NCBI GenBank assembly: GCA_001899175.1 | Contig: MKVH01000024.1 | Location: 372,001-436,000, forward strand | Direction: 5' to 3' | Length of the DNA stretch: 64,000 nt | Origin: Candidatus Kapaibacterium thiocyanatum | GTDB taxonomy: Bacteria > Bacteroidota > Ignavibacteria > Kapaibacteriales > Kapaibacteriaceae | Shown here: one piece after another, positions 52,220-60,608 of the stretch | How the letters are laid out: every line of letters begins with the position of its first letter | How positions within the stretch are numbered: position 1 is the first letter of the stretch | Position numbers and translations under genes: made by a program | The notes under the pieces: model-generated | What the model was told of the DNA's origin: nothing | Database searches by the model: none | What the model saw: only the letters and a program-made list of their open reading frames with translations

Positions 52220-53693
52220 CCGCCGGCGGGTCGAGATCTACTTCGTACTGTACGTCGTGGCCCTCGTATTGCTGATGCCCGATCCGTCGGACCAGACCCA
52301 GCCGACCGGGCCGTCCCCCTATGACTATTCGCGTCTCGATCTGCAACCGGAGCGTGTCCGCCTCGAGAGCAGAGCCGTACGCGATACGGGCAATCAACTG
52401 ATCCTCGTCCAGCAGGACTCCCTGAACGTCATCCGATACACGGGTGCCGTTACGGACGTCCGCGTTTCGGCCACCGTCTTCGACGAGACGACGGGCAAGG
52501 ATATCGTCATCAATGCCGGTGATACGGCGACGCAACTGTTCTCCCTCGTTCACGATCCCTCGCGCAGCGCGGCCGTCTTCCGCTGGCGCCCGGCACTGAT
52601 GCAGAGCGGCATCGGCCGGACGTTCCGCGTAACGTTGACGGCGATGGGCGTGCCGACGTCCGTTTCCACGGCCAATGCCAACGAATCCGACAACGTACCG
52701 TCGGGCCTGCGCATCCAGGGAAGTACGCAGTTCATGCTGTCCTATGTCGTCGACGACAAGCCCGCTCCGAATGCCATCGTCCAGTTGCCTGGCAAGGTCG
52801 ATACGATCAGGATCCGGGAAGGGGGGCCGTCATTCGGCGGCGAGACCATGCTGGGAGAATTCTGGGTGCAGCCTGCCCGTGAACGCGTCACGGTGCTGCA
52901 CGGAACGCGGTGGACGAATCGTATCAGCGTGGGCGGTGCCGACGTGTCGCGTGATCTGGCCAATGCTCCTGCCGTGAAGGCTTCGGGCGATGGCTCGGCG
53001 TCCGTGCGTTCCTATGTGGACGCCGCGACCCGTACGGTCGTACTCGACGGTATCGCACCGAGATCGGGGACGCTGAACGTGGACGTGACGCTGCTGCGGC
53101 GCGACGGGCAGAGCAGAAGCGCTTCCTTCGTCGTATCCGCCGAACCTCTTGCGGCCCTGGCCCTCCCGGAAGCGATCTATCCGGGGGTCGAGGCCGAACT
53201 GGCGACCCGTCTGCCGTCCATGCCGGGCGTCGAGGTCGTGGCCATCCTGAAGGGTGAACGTGGTGAGATACAGCGCACGACGGGCGATGTGATCCGGTAT
53301 ACTCCCTCCGTCTCCGATACGAACAAGACCATCTATCTCGAGCGCTACGTCGACGACCAACGCGTCGGCAGCCCGGTGCCGATCCGCATCCGTTCGTTCG
53401 ATGCGCCGGAAATCCTGGCGGCGAAGGATGTCGCCGGTGGCACGAAGAAACGTATCGTCGTCAAGTACTTCGGTCCGAAGATGGACCGTCCGGTGCTCGA
53501 CATCCTGGACGGCAACGTCGGACGCATCCAGACGCTCTACGGCAACAACTACCGGGCGAACGACAGGGATCCGGCTGCACCTGCATGGATCATCGAATTC
53601 GATATCGAACGCAAGGACGGGTCACGCCCGTTCTCCTTCCGTATCCAGGCGCGCGACAAGAGGGGAATGAGGTCACGGGCGTGGAGCGAGTGA
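52200..53693 (+). CDS. GldM/PorM-like T9SS motor protein
   Basis: A 497-residue protein (GldM about 515) with a short basic cytoplasmic N-terminus (TARPRNRRRVE), a single membrane helix at about 12-27, and a periplasmic remainder with no hydrophobic segment. The remainder is beta-rich, in several Ig-like blocks of about 85-100 residues, as in the four periplasmic domains of GldM. One block begins LPEAIYPGVEAELATRL, recalling the LYxGxxN-type motif of GldM domain 3. The start lies inside the last 20 bases of the GldL-like gene, so the two are tightly coupled. Its 3' end overlaps the opposing mltG by 21 bases. Identification is by pairing, length and topology, not by high similarity. Confidence 0.5.
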   Translation: MTARPRNRRRVEIYFVLYVVALVLLMPDPSDQTQPTGPSPYDYSRLDLQPERVRLESRAVRDTGNQLILVQQDSLNVIRYTGAVTDVRVSATVFDETTGKDIVINAGDTATQLFSLVHDPSRSAAVFRWRPALMQSGIGRTFRVTLTAMGVPTSVSTANANESDNVPSGLRIQGSTQFMLSYVVDDKPAPNAIVQLPGKVDTIRIREGGPSFGGETMLGEFWVQPARERVTVLHGTRWTNRISVGGADVSRDLANAPAVKASGDGSASVRSYVDAATRTVVLDGIAPRSGTLNVDVTLLRRDGQSRSASFVVSAEPLAALALPEAIYPGVEAELATRLPSMPGVEVVAILKGERGEIQRTTGDVIRYTPSVSDTNKTIYLERYVDDQRVGSPVPIRIRSFDAPEILAAKDVAGGTKKRIVVKYFGPKMDRPVLDILDGNVGRIQTLYGNNYRANDRDPAAPAWIIEFDIERKDGSRPFSFRIQARDKRGMRSRAWSE

Positions 53694-54695
53694 CCGGTTC
53701 CTGCGGTAACGGCGTACGTTCAGCAGATGTTCCTGGCCGTTCCGTGCGAAGGTATGCAGGCCAGAACCATCACCCCGTGCCACGAAGAACAGGTAGTCGT
53801 GCTCTTCGGGGCGCAGTGCCGCGCGCAATGCTTCGAGTCCTGGATTGTTGATGGGACCTGGCGGCAGCCCTTCCACCACGTAGGTATTGTACCGGCTCGC
53901 ATCGTCGAGATCGCGATAGAGCAGACGCCGACGCTGGCCGAGTCCGTACTGTACCGTGGGGTCGGCTTCCAGGCGCATGCCGCGTGACAGACGGTTCGCA
54001 TACACTCCGGCGATACGCGGCATTTCGGACGTCGTGGCGGCTTCGGCCTGGACGATCGATGCCAGTGTGACGATCTCGTGTTTCGTCCGGCCACTTGATG
54101 CCAGAAGTCCTTCGCATTCCCGATTCCACATCGACTGGAATTCGCGGGCCATGCGGGTCACGACGACGGTGGCGTCTTCACGCCAGAAGAATTCGTAGGT
54201 ATCAGGTTTGAGGTAGCCCTCCATGGACGTTCCCTCGACACCGAAGGAGCGCTGGACGGAATCGCGTTCGGCGATGTCGACGAAGCTCGCCGAGTCGATG
54301 TCGAGTGCCCGGGCTACGATGCCACCGATCTCGCGGATGTGCAGTCCTTCGGGAATCGTAACGCGTCGTGTCGGACGCAGATGTCCGCTGAAGAGGGCCT
54401 TGAGGACGTCGAGCTGCGTCGAGGTATCCGTGAACACGTACCAGCCCGACTGTATCGTCCGGCCGCTGAGGCGCGCGAGCACCCGTGCGCTCAACGAGAC
54501 GAGGGAAGCCGACGGCAGGGAGCATTGGGCGTCGATCGTGTCGACGGCTGCGACGACACTCGAGCCGCGCGGGACATACACGAATCGTTGCGGGTCATCC
54601 GTTATCCTACGTGACAACTGCCACCATAGAACGGCCGCTGCGAGTGCGAGAAGGACGGCGGCGGCGAGAATGAAACGGACGAGACGATTACGCAT
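53673..54695 (-). CDS. mltG: Endolytic murein transglycosylase MltG
   Basis: A 340-residue YceG/MltG protein (E. coli 340) with one N-terminal membrane helix (about 8-25). The LysM-like subdomain and catalytic domain show RVTIPEGLHIREIGGIVARAL, GYLKPDTYEFFWRED, the VTLASIVQAEA block with the catalytic Glu, MPRIAGVYANRLSRGMRLEADPTVQYGLG, NTYVVEGLPPGPINNPGLEALRAAL and the closing DYLFFVARGDGSGLHTFA. It cuts nascent glycan strands in the periplasm and so sets their length. Its start is three bases from the start of the divergent exported-protein gene, so each promoter must lie within the other gene. Confidence 0.95.
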   Translation of the reverse strand: MRNRLVRFILAAAVLLALAAAVLWWQLSRRITDDPQRFVYVPRGSSVVAAVDTIDAQCSLPSASLVSLSARVLARLSGRTIQSGWYVFTDTSTQLDVLKALFSGHLRPTRRVTIPEGLHIREIGGIVARALDIDSASFVDIAERDSVQRSFGVEGTSMEGYLKPDTYEFFWREDATVVVTRMAREFQSMWNRECEGLLASSGRTKHEIVTLASIVQAEAATTSEMPRIAGVYANRLSRGMRLEADPTVQYGLGQRRRLLYRDLDDASRYNTYVVEGLPPGPINNPGLEALRAALRPEEHDYLFFVARGDGSGLHTFARNGQEHLLNVRRYRRNRSLAPRP

Positions 54696-54698
54696 GAT

Positions 54699-55268
54699 AT
54701 GTGCAAGATAGCCGCTGTATTCGGATCGATGATGCTGTTACTCGCGACGGGTAGCGATGCCCTTGCCCAGCAGCGGAAGAAGGCAGAAGTCGAGCTTGTG
54801 CTTGGATCGCTGCTCGCATCCGTCGATTCCGCTGGTGTGACGACTTCGCACGGCAGCGTCGGTGTGGGCATCGGAGTCGTCGCTCCGCTCCATCAGGCGG
54901 GAGGTATCACATTGTCCGCGATGGTCCAGCCCGTCGCAGGCTTCGGCCTGGCATCCGGGCTGTCGGTGGACCAGATCCATATTCCCGTCGGTTTCCGGTT
55001 GAGCACGGAAGAATGGACGGATGAACGGACGTCGCCCATCATCGGAGGGGCCATAGGCGCCGGCGCCATGCTGTCGGGTTCGCGATATGCCGGTGGCCGT
55101 GGTGCGGCGGACATCAGACCCTTCATCTGTGCCGATCTCTACATCGGCACGTTCCAGCGCGGAGTCCTGCGGCTGCGGTACTTCTATGCACTCGGACAAT
55201 ATCATCCCGTTCCGCAGACGTCCATCGGCTATCACGGTCTCTTCATCGTGGGCACGACGGCCTGGTGA
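54699..55268 (+). CDS. Small exported protein, probable outer-membrane barrel
   Basis: A 189-residue protein I do not recognise. It has a signal peptide (MCKIAAVFGSMMLLLATGSDALAQ) and then a chain of glycine-rich amphipathic strands (GVGIGVVAPLHQAGGITLSAMVQPVAGFGLA, HIPVGFRLS, IGGAIGAGAMLSG, GVLRLRYFYALGQ, GYHGLFIVGTTAW), ending in Trp as barrel proteins often do. Eight strands would be possible. An internal ATG pair at 54729 is an alternative start but leaves a signal peptide without positive charge. It is head-to-head with mltG (three bases between starts) and converges on the ABC ATPase gene with a three-base gap. Confidence 0.6.
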   Translation: MCKIAAVFGSMMLLLATGSDALAQQRKKAEVELVLGSLLASVDSAGVTTSHGSVGVGIGVVAPLHQAGGITLSAMVQPVAGFGLASGLSVDQIHIPVGFRLSTEEWTDERTSPIIGGAIGAGAMLSGSRYAGGRGAADIRPFICADLYIGTFQRGVLRLRYFYALGQYHPVPQTSIGYHGLFIVGTTAW

Positions 55269-55271
55269 CCC

Positions 55272-56168
55272 TTACGCCTGCTTCACCGTTTCGATGAAGA
55301 TGTCGTGCAGCGACGGTTCGGCCACTTCGAACCGCGTGACGTGGACGAGGTCCACGGCCTTGCGGAGGACGGCATCGCTCGTCGTCGTTTCATCGAAGCG
55401 CAGCTCGGCACGACCCATGGATGACGAGATGACGGATGTGCCCGCGATCGTGGAAAGGGCTTCACCGTTCCCGTCGAAGTTGAAATGGATGCGGTTCTGT
55501 CGTTGACGGGCCTTTACCTCGCGCACCGAGCCCTCGAGCATGATCCGTCCCTTGTTGATCAGGACGATGTCATCGCAGAGTTTTTCCACCTGATCCATCT
55601 GATGCGTCGAAAGCAGGATCGTGGTGCCGCGCTGCTGCAGCTCCTTGATGACGCCGATCAGGACGTCGGCATTCAGCGGGTCGAGTCCGCTGAACGGTTC
55701 GTCGAGAATCAGCAGTGACGGTTCGTGCAGGATGGTGGAGATGAACTGGACCTTCTGCTGCATGCCCTTCGACAGTTCCTGGACCTTCTTCGTCTCCCAG
55801 CCGTTGGCGTCCATGCGGTTCAGCCACCACAGTGCACGTTGCAGGGCATCGGCTGCGGTCAATCCCTTCAGACGTCCGAAATAGACGAGCTGATCTCCTA
55901 CCTTCAGTTTCTTGTACAGGCCGCGTTCTTCGGGCAGGTAGCCGATGAAGTTCTGCTGTACGGCGGATACCGGATTGCCGTTCAGGAGCAACTGGCCTTC
56001 GTCCGGCATGATGATGTTCGTGATCATGCGGATGAGCGTCGTCTTGCCGGCACCGTTGGGTCCGAGAAGGCCGAAGATGCGTCCCGGTTCGACGGAAAAA
56101 CTCACATCGTCGTTGGCCAGGTGGGTGCCGAATCGTTTGGTGACATTCGAGACGCTGAGAAAAGGCAT
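55272..56168 (-). CDS. ABC transporter ATP-binding protein (ABC-2 export type)
   Basis: A 298-residue ATPase: Walker A LLGPNGAGKTT, a Q-loop region at NFIGYLPEERGLYKKLKVGDQL, the signature LSKGMQQKVQ, Walker B LLILDEPFSGLDP, an H-loop STHQMDQ, and a C-terminal DUF4162-like domain ending at DIFIETVKQA. This layout is that of the NatA/YhaQ group that pairs with ABC-2 permeases (NatB-type). No permease gene is adjacent on either side. The start is the ATG before PFLSVSNVTKRFG. The frame stays open far upstream without family similarity. Substrate unknown. Confidence 0.9.
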   Translation of the reverse strand: MPFLSVSNVTKRFGTHLANDDVSFSVEPGRIFGLLGPNGAGKTTLIRMITNIIMPDEGQLLLNGNPVSAVQQNFIGYLPEERGLYKKLKVGDQLVYFGRLKGLTAADALQRALWWLNRMDANGWETKKVQELSKGMQQKVQFISTILHEPSLLILDEPFSGLDPLNADVLIGVIKELQQRGTTILLSTHQMDQVEKLCDDIVLINKGRIMLEGSVREVKARQRQNRIHFNFDGNGEALSTIAGTSVISSSMGRAELRFDETTTSDAVLRKAVDLVHVTRFEVAEPSLHDIFIETVKQA

Positions 56169-56346
56169 GCTGTGTCCGGAGGCAATGGAATGATGATCGA
56201 GGGGCAAGTTACGACGGCCGGGAATGAAGGTTGCAGCGTCTTCATCGGGACGTTCTCCGTGCCTTTCGTAACTTTGGCGGCACTTCTGGGCGTGCGGAGT
56301 GTTCAGGGAGCCGGTGCACGCAGGACTACAACGTACGAGGACATAC

Positions 56347-57030
56347 ATGAGAGCGTTTTCGGAGGTATGGCGATCCACGATTTTTACCAAGTGGGTGATG
56401 GCCATTACCGGGATCATGCTGGTGCTGTTTCTGGTGGCGCATCTGAGCGGGAACCTGCTGGTGTTCCTGGGGGCCGAACACACCAACGCCTATGCCGTGG
56501 AACTTCGCGAAATGCTGCATGGCTCGGCGATATGGGTAGCGAGATCGGGGCTGGTCGTCGCCTTCATCCTGCACATTCTTTCGGCATTCAGTCTGGCGTC
56601 ACGTAACCGTGCCGCTCGCCCCGAGAAGTACGTGAAGGTGGAACCCAGGCGCTCCACGCTCGCCTCGCGCACGATGCTGCTGTCGGGCACCATGCTGCTC
56701 GTCTATCTCCTCTACCACCTCGCTCATTTCACGTGGGGAATCGCTCATCCGGACTACTCGCATCACGTCGATGCGCTCGGACGTCACGACGTCTACCGGA
56801 TGGTCGTGGAGAGCTTCCACGAACCGCTGATCGCCATCCTCTACATCGTTGCGATGATCCTGATGGGAATGCACCTCAACCATGCCGTATCGAGCGCATT
56901 CCAGACGCTGGGTATCACCAATCCCCGCGTCACTCCCGTGATACGTACGATCGGCCCGGCGCTCGGACTGCTGCTGACCCTCGGCTTCAGTTCGATTCCG
57001 GTAGCTATTCTGTTCGGACTTGTGAAATAA
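56347..57030 (+). CDS. sdhC: Succinate dehydrogenase cytochrome b subunit (type B)
   Basis: A 227-residue membrane protein with five helices, as in single-subunit type B succinate:quinone reductases. Candidate haem ligands are His residues in the helices around VAHLSGN, ILHILSA, YHLAHF and MHLNHAV, enough for two haems b. The block SEVWRSTIFTKWVMAITGIML opens the protein as in Bacteroidota SdhC. GAGGA is six bases before the ATG. It passes electrons from SdhB to quinone. sdhA begins 22 bases downstream and sdhB follows by overlap. Confidence 0.93.
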   Translation: MRAFSEVWRSTIFTKWVMAITGIMLVLFLVAHLSGNLLVFLGAEHTNAYAVELREMLHGSAIWVARSGLVVAFILHILSAFSLASRNRAARPEKYVKVEPRRSTLASRTMLLSGTMLLVYLLYHLAHFTWGIAHPDYSHHVDALGRHDVYRMVVESFHEPLIAILYIVAMILMGMHLNHAVSSAFQTLGITNPRVTPVIRTIGPALGLLLTLGFSSIPVAILFGLVK

Positions 57031-57051
57031 GGGAAGAGAGTCAGGAAACCC

Positions 57052-58965
57052 ATGGAATTGAAGAGCAATATTCCCAGCGGCCCCATCGAACAGAAATGGG
57101 ACAAGCACAGAGCCGATCTGAAGCTCGTGAATCCGGCCAACAAGCGGAAGTATACCGTCATCGTCGTCGGCACCGGCCTGGCCGGTGGCTCGGCAGCGGC
57201 AACGCTGGCCGAACTCGGATATAACGTCCACGCCTTCACGTATCACGACTCCGCGCGCCGCGCCCACTCCATCGCAGCACAGGGCGGCATCAATGCCGCC
57301 AAGAACTACCAGAACGACGGCGACAGTATCTGGCGTCTGTTCTACGATACGGTCAAGGGCGGAGACTTCCGCGCACGCGAGGCCAACGTCTACCGTCTGG
57401 CCCAGGTCAGCGTCAACATCATCGACCAGTGCGTCGCACAAGGTGTGCCGTTCGCCCGTGAATACGGCGGCTATCTGGCCAACCGTTCGTTCGGTGGCGC
57501 CCAGGTGTCGCGGACGTTCTACGCGCGGGGGCAGACGGGCCAGCAGCTCCTCCTCGGAGCCTATCAGGCCCTGAGCCGTCAGGTGGGCCTCGGCAAGGTG
57601 CATCTCCACAACAAGAAGGAGATGATGGACCTCGTCATGGTCAACGGACGTGCCCGCGGTATCGTGACTCGCGACCTCGTGACCGGAAAGATCGAGACGC
57701 ACATGGCCGATGCCGTCATCCTCGCGACCGGCGGCTATGGTAACGTCTTCTACCTGTCGACGAATGCCAAGGCCTGCAACGTCACGGCCACATATCGTGC
57801 CCACAAGCGCGGTGCTCTCTTCGCGAATCCCTGCTATACGCAGATCCACCCAACGTGCATTCCCCAGAGTGGCGACTATCAGTCCAAGCTCACCCTCATG
57901 TCGGAGTCGTTGCGTAATGACGGCCGTATCTGGGTGCCCAAGAAGAAGGGGGATACCCGCTCGCCCGATCAGATTCCCGAAAGCGAACGGGACTATTATC
58001 TCGAACGCAAGTATCCGTCGTTCGGCAATCTCTCGCCCCGCGATATCGCATCGCGTGCGGCGAAGGAAGCCTGCGACGACGGTCGTGGCGTAGGCCCGGG
58101 CGGTCTGGGCGTCTATCTCGACTTCTCCGATGCCATCAAGCGCCTCGGCCAGGAAGTCATCGAGGACCGCTACGGCAACCTGTTCGAGATGTACGAACGG
58201 ATCACGGGCGAAAACCCCTACAACGTCCCCATGCGGATCTATCCCGCCGTCCACTATACGATGGGCGGTCTGTGGGTCGACTACGACCTCATGAGCAACG
58301 TCCCGGGCCTCTTCGTCCTGGGCGAAGCCAACTTCTCCGACCACGGTGCCAACCGTCTCGGCGCATCGGCACTCATGCAGGGTCTGGCCGACGGCTACTT
58401 CGTCATTCCCTACACCATCGGCGGATACTTCGCCCAGGGTGGTCTCGAGAAGGTCGATGCCGGCATGCCCGAAGCGCGTGCGGCAGCCAGGGAAGCCGAA
58501 GACAGGATCAAGCTCCTGCTGTCGATCAACGGCAAGCGTACGCCTACATCCTTCCACCGCGAGCTCGGCAAGATCATGTGGGACCAGTGCGGTATGGCAC
58601 GGAACGAAGCCGGTCTGAAGGACGCACTGCAACGCATTCCCGCACTGCGCGAGGAATTCTATCAGAACCTCCACATCCCCGGTACAGGCGAGTCGCTGAA
58701 CCAGACGCTCGAACTGGCGACGCGCGTGGCCGACTTCCTCGAATTCGGCGAGCTGCTCTGCTACGATGCCCTCCATCGCAACGAGTCATGCGGTGGCCAT
58801 TTCCGTACTGAATATCAGACGGAAGACGGTGAGGCGCGCCGGAACGACCAGGACTATTGCTATGCAGCCGCCTGGGAGTACACGGGTGTGGGCAGCAAGC
58901 CCGTCCTGCACAAGGAGGCCCTCGAATTCGAAAATGTGCACCTCGCAACCAGGAGTTACAAGTAA
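57052..58965 (+). CDS. sdhA: Succinate dehydrogenase flavoprotein subunit
   Basis: A 637-residue flavoprotein of the Bacteroidota/epsilonproteobacterial type B group. FAD-binding block [22 protein letters not shown]; the [18 protein letters not shown] block, whose His covalently holds [39 protein letters not shown] cited here only as the substrate-loop region (about residues 265-300); and the catalytic-region blocks [18 protein letters not shown] and [20 protein letters not shown]. It oxidises succinate to fumarate at the cytoplasmic face. Its TAA stop overlaps the sdhB ATG by one base. Confidence 0.96.
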   Translation: MELKSNIPSGPIEQKWDKHRADLKLVNPANKRKYTVIVVGTGLAGGSAAATLAELGYNVHAFTYHDSARRAHSIAAQGGINAAKNYQNDGDSIWRLFYDTVKGGDFRAREANVYRLAQVSVNIIDQCVAQGVPFAREYGGYLANRSFGGAQVSRTFYARGQTGQQLLLGAYQALSRQVGLGKVHLHNKKEMMDLVMVNGRARGIVTRDLVTGKIETHMADAVILATGGYGNVFYLSTNAKACNVTATYRAHKRGALFANPCYTQIHPTCIPQSGDYQSKLTLMSESLRNDGRIWVPKKKGDTRSPDQIPESERDYYLERKYPSFGNLSPRDIASRAAKEACDDGRGVGPGGLGVYLDFSDAIKRLGQEVIEDRYGNLFEMYERITGENPYNVPMRIYPAVHYTMGGLWVDYDLMSNVPGLFVLGEANFSDHGANRLGASALMQGLADGYFVIPYTIGGYFAQGGLEKVDAGMPEARAAAREAEDRIKLLLSINGKRTPTSFHRELGKIMWDQCGMARNEAGLKDALQRIPALREEFYQNLHIPGTGESLNQTLELATRVADFLEFGELLCYDALHRNESCGGHFRTEYQTEDGEARRNDQDYCYAAAWEYTGVGSKPVLHKEALEFENVHLATRSYK

Positions 58966-59714
58966 TGAGACTACGCCTGCATATCTGGCGTCAGGCCGGA
59001 CCGAACGCTTCAGGCATGTTGAAGTCCTATGACCTCGACAACGTCAGCGAACACATGAGCTTCCTGGAAATGCTCGACGTTCTCAACGAAGAACTGCTCG
59101 GCAAGGGCGAGGATCCTGTGGCCTTCGACCACGACTGTCGTGAAGGGATATGCGGCACGTGCGGTATGGTGATCAACGGCCGCCCTCATGGACCGATGGC
59201 CCGTACGACCGCATGCCAACTGCACATGCGTTCGTTCAAGGACGGAGACGAAATCTATATCGAGCCGTGGCGCGCGAAGGCCTTCCCGGTATTGCGCGAC
59301 CTCGTCGTCGACCGCGGATCCTTCGACCGCATCATCCAGAGAGGTGGCTTCGTTACCGTGAATACGGGCAATGCCCAGGACGGCAATTCCATTCCGATCT
59401 CGAAGCACGATGCCGATCGCGCGATGGACGCCGCCGCCTGCATCGGTTGCGGTGCCTGCGTCGCCGCCTGCCCGAATTCGTCGGCCATGCTCTTCGTCGG
59501 TGCAAAGGTCGGCCACCTTGCATCCCTTCCCCAGGGACAGGCCGAACGTTCGACGCGTGCCATGAACATGGTGCTGCAGATGGATTCCGAAGGATTCGGT
59601 TCCTGTACGAATCACTACGAATGCGAAGCCGCCTGCCCGAAGGGCATCAGTGCCGAATTCATCGCCCAGATGAACCGGGACTTCGTCAAGGCATCGCTCG
59701 CGGGCCGCGACTAG
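58965..59714 (+). CDS. sdhB: Succinate dehydrogenase iron-sulfur subunit
   Basis: A 249-residue protein with the three-cluster layout of SdhB. The [2Fe-2S] site is C58, C63, C66 (CREGICGTC) with C84 (ACQLH). The two C-terminal clusters use [12 protein letters not shown] and the later C-x5-C-x3-C region ([14 protein letters not shown]). The spacing fits type B enzymes. It carries electrons from SdhA to the haems of SdhC. It starts within the sdhA stop (TAATG). A strong terminator follows 28 bases past the stop, which closes the sdhCAB operon. Confidence 0.96.
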   Translation: MRLRLHIWRQAGPNASGMLKSYDLDNVSEHMSFLEMLDVLNEELLGKGEDPVAFDHDCREGICGTCGMVINGRPHGPMARTTACQLHMRSFKDGDEIYIEPWRAKAFPVLRDLVVDRGSFDRIIQRGGFVTVNTGNAQDGNSIPISKHDADRAMDAAACIGCGACVAACPNSSAMLFVGAKVGHLASLPQGQAERSTRAMNMVLQMDSEGFGSCTNHYECEAACPKGISAEFIAQMNRDFVKASLAGRD

Positions 59715-59741
59715 GACGTTCTCATTATCCGGATACGATGC

Positions 59742-59781
59742 GAGCCGACTCCCTTATGCAGGGAGTCGGCTCGTCTGTTTT
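59742..59781 (+). terminator. Rho-independent terminator of sdhCAB
   Basis: A perfect 12-base stem GAGCCGACTCCC/GGGAGTCGGCTC with loop TTATGCA (59742-59772) is followed by GTCTGTTTT. It lies between the converging sdhB and pdxJ genes. No T-run is found on the pdxJ side. Confidence 0.88.
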
Positions 59782-59794
59782 CCGCCGGTCGCCA

Positions 59795-60523
59795 TCAGGA
59801 ATTGGGTACTGCGGCGATGGCCTCGATCATTTCCCGTACAGCGCGCTCCATACCCAGGAAGACGGCCCTCGATATCAGGCTGTGTCCGATGGACACTTCT
59901 TCGATCTGGGGAATGCCGCAGACAGGGCCGATGTTCCGGATATCCAGGCCATGTCCTGCCGTCACGATCAGCCCCGCGTCCTGCGCCATTTCGGCGGCGA
60001 GGCGCAGGCGCGTAAGTTCCGCCTCGGCTGCCGTCCGCGTGCGGGCATTGGCATAGGTTCCCGTGTGCAGCTCGATGATCTCGGCTCCCGTCCGGGCCAC
60101 GGCTTCGATCTGTGCGGGAACGGGGTCGATGAAGTAGCTCACCTGGATCAGCTTGTCGTGCATCAGCGAGCACAGGTCCTTGTAGAAATGGGGCTGCGCG
60201 GCGACGTCCAGGCCGCCTTCCGTCGTCAGTTCCTCACGTTTTTCAGGCACGATCGTGACAAGGTCCGGTACGACGTCCAGGGCGATGGAGATGATCTCGT
60301 CCACGGCTGCCATTTCCAGGTCGAATTTCGTGCTGACGGTGTCACGCAGGACGCGGACGTCCCGGTCGTTCACGTGGCGCCTGTCCTCCCTCAGGTGGCA
60401 TACGATGCCCGACGCTCCGGCCAGTTCGGCGAGTACGGCCGCATGGACGGGATCGGGCTCCAATCCGCCTCTGGCCTCGCGAATCGTGGCCACATGATCA
60501 ATATTCACCGCAAGTCGTATCAT
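59795..60523 (-). CDS. pdxJ: Pyridoxine 5'-phosphate synthase
   Basis: A 242-residue PdxJ that condenses 3-amino-1-hydroxyacetone phosphate with 1-deoxyxylulose 5-phosphate in vitamin B6 synthesis. Family blocks: RLAVNIDHVATIREARGG, GIVCHLREDRRHV (with the catalytic His), LVPE-type TIVPEKREELTTEGGLD, SYFIDPVPAQI, ELHTGTYAN and TAGHGLDIRN, ending with EEVSIGHSLISRAVFLGM. The ATG before IRLAVNID is the family start, although the frame is open upstream. It is convergent with sdhB and divergent from the SBBP protein gene 85 bases away. Confidence 0.96.
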   Translation of the reverse strand: MIRLAVNIDHVATIREARGGLEPDPVHAAVLAELAGASGIVCHLREDRRHVNDRDVRVLRDTVSTKFDLEMAAVDEIISIALDVVPDLVTIVPEKREELTTEGGLDVAAQPHFYKDLCSLMHDKLIQVSYFIDPVPAQIEAVARTGAEIIELHTGTYANARTRTAAEAELTRLRLAAEMAQDAGLIVTAGHGLDIRNIGPVCGIPQIEEVSIGHSLISRAVFLGMERAVREMIEAIAAVPNS

Positions 60524-60608
60524 TGTGTTTCCGATTGGTAACGAAACGCTCTGTCCGTTGTTCTTACTGGTTGGAGTTCGGGGCAAAAATACTTCAGTGG
60601 AGGGATGT

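Noticed and set aside
59715-59794. The sdhB-pdxJ hairpin as a two-way terminator
   Set aside because: A T-run follows only on the plus strand. The minus side reads GCATCGTATCC, so it is assigned to sdhCAB only.
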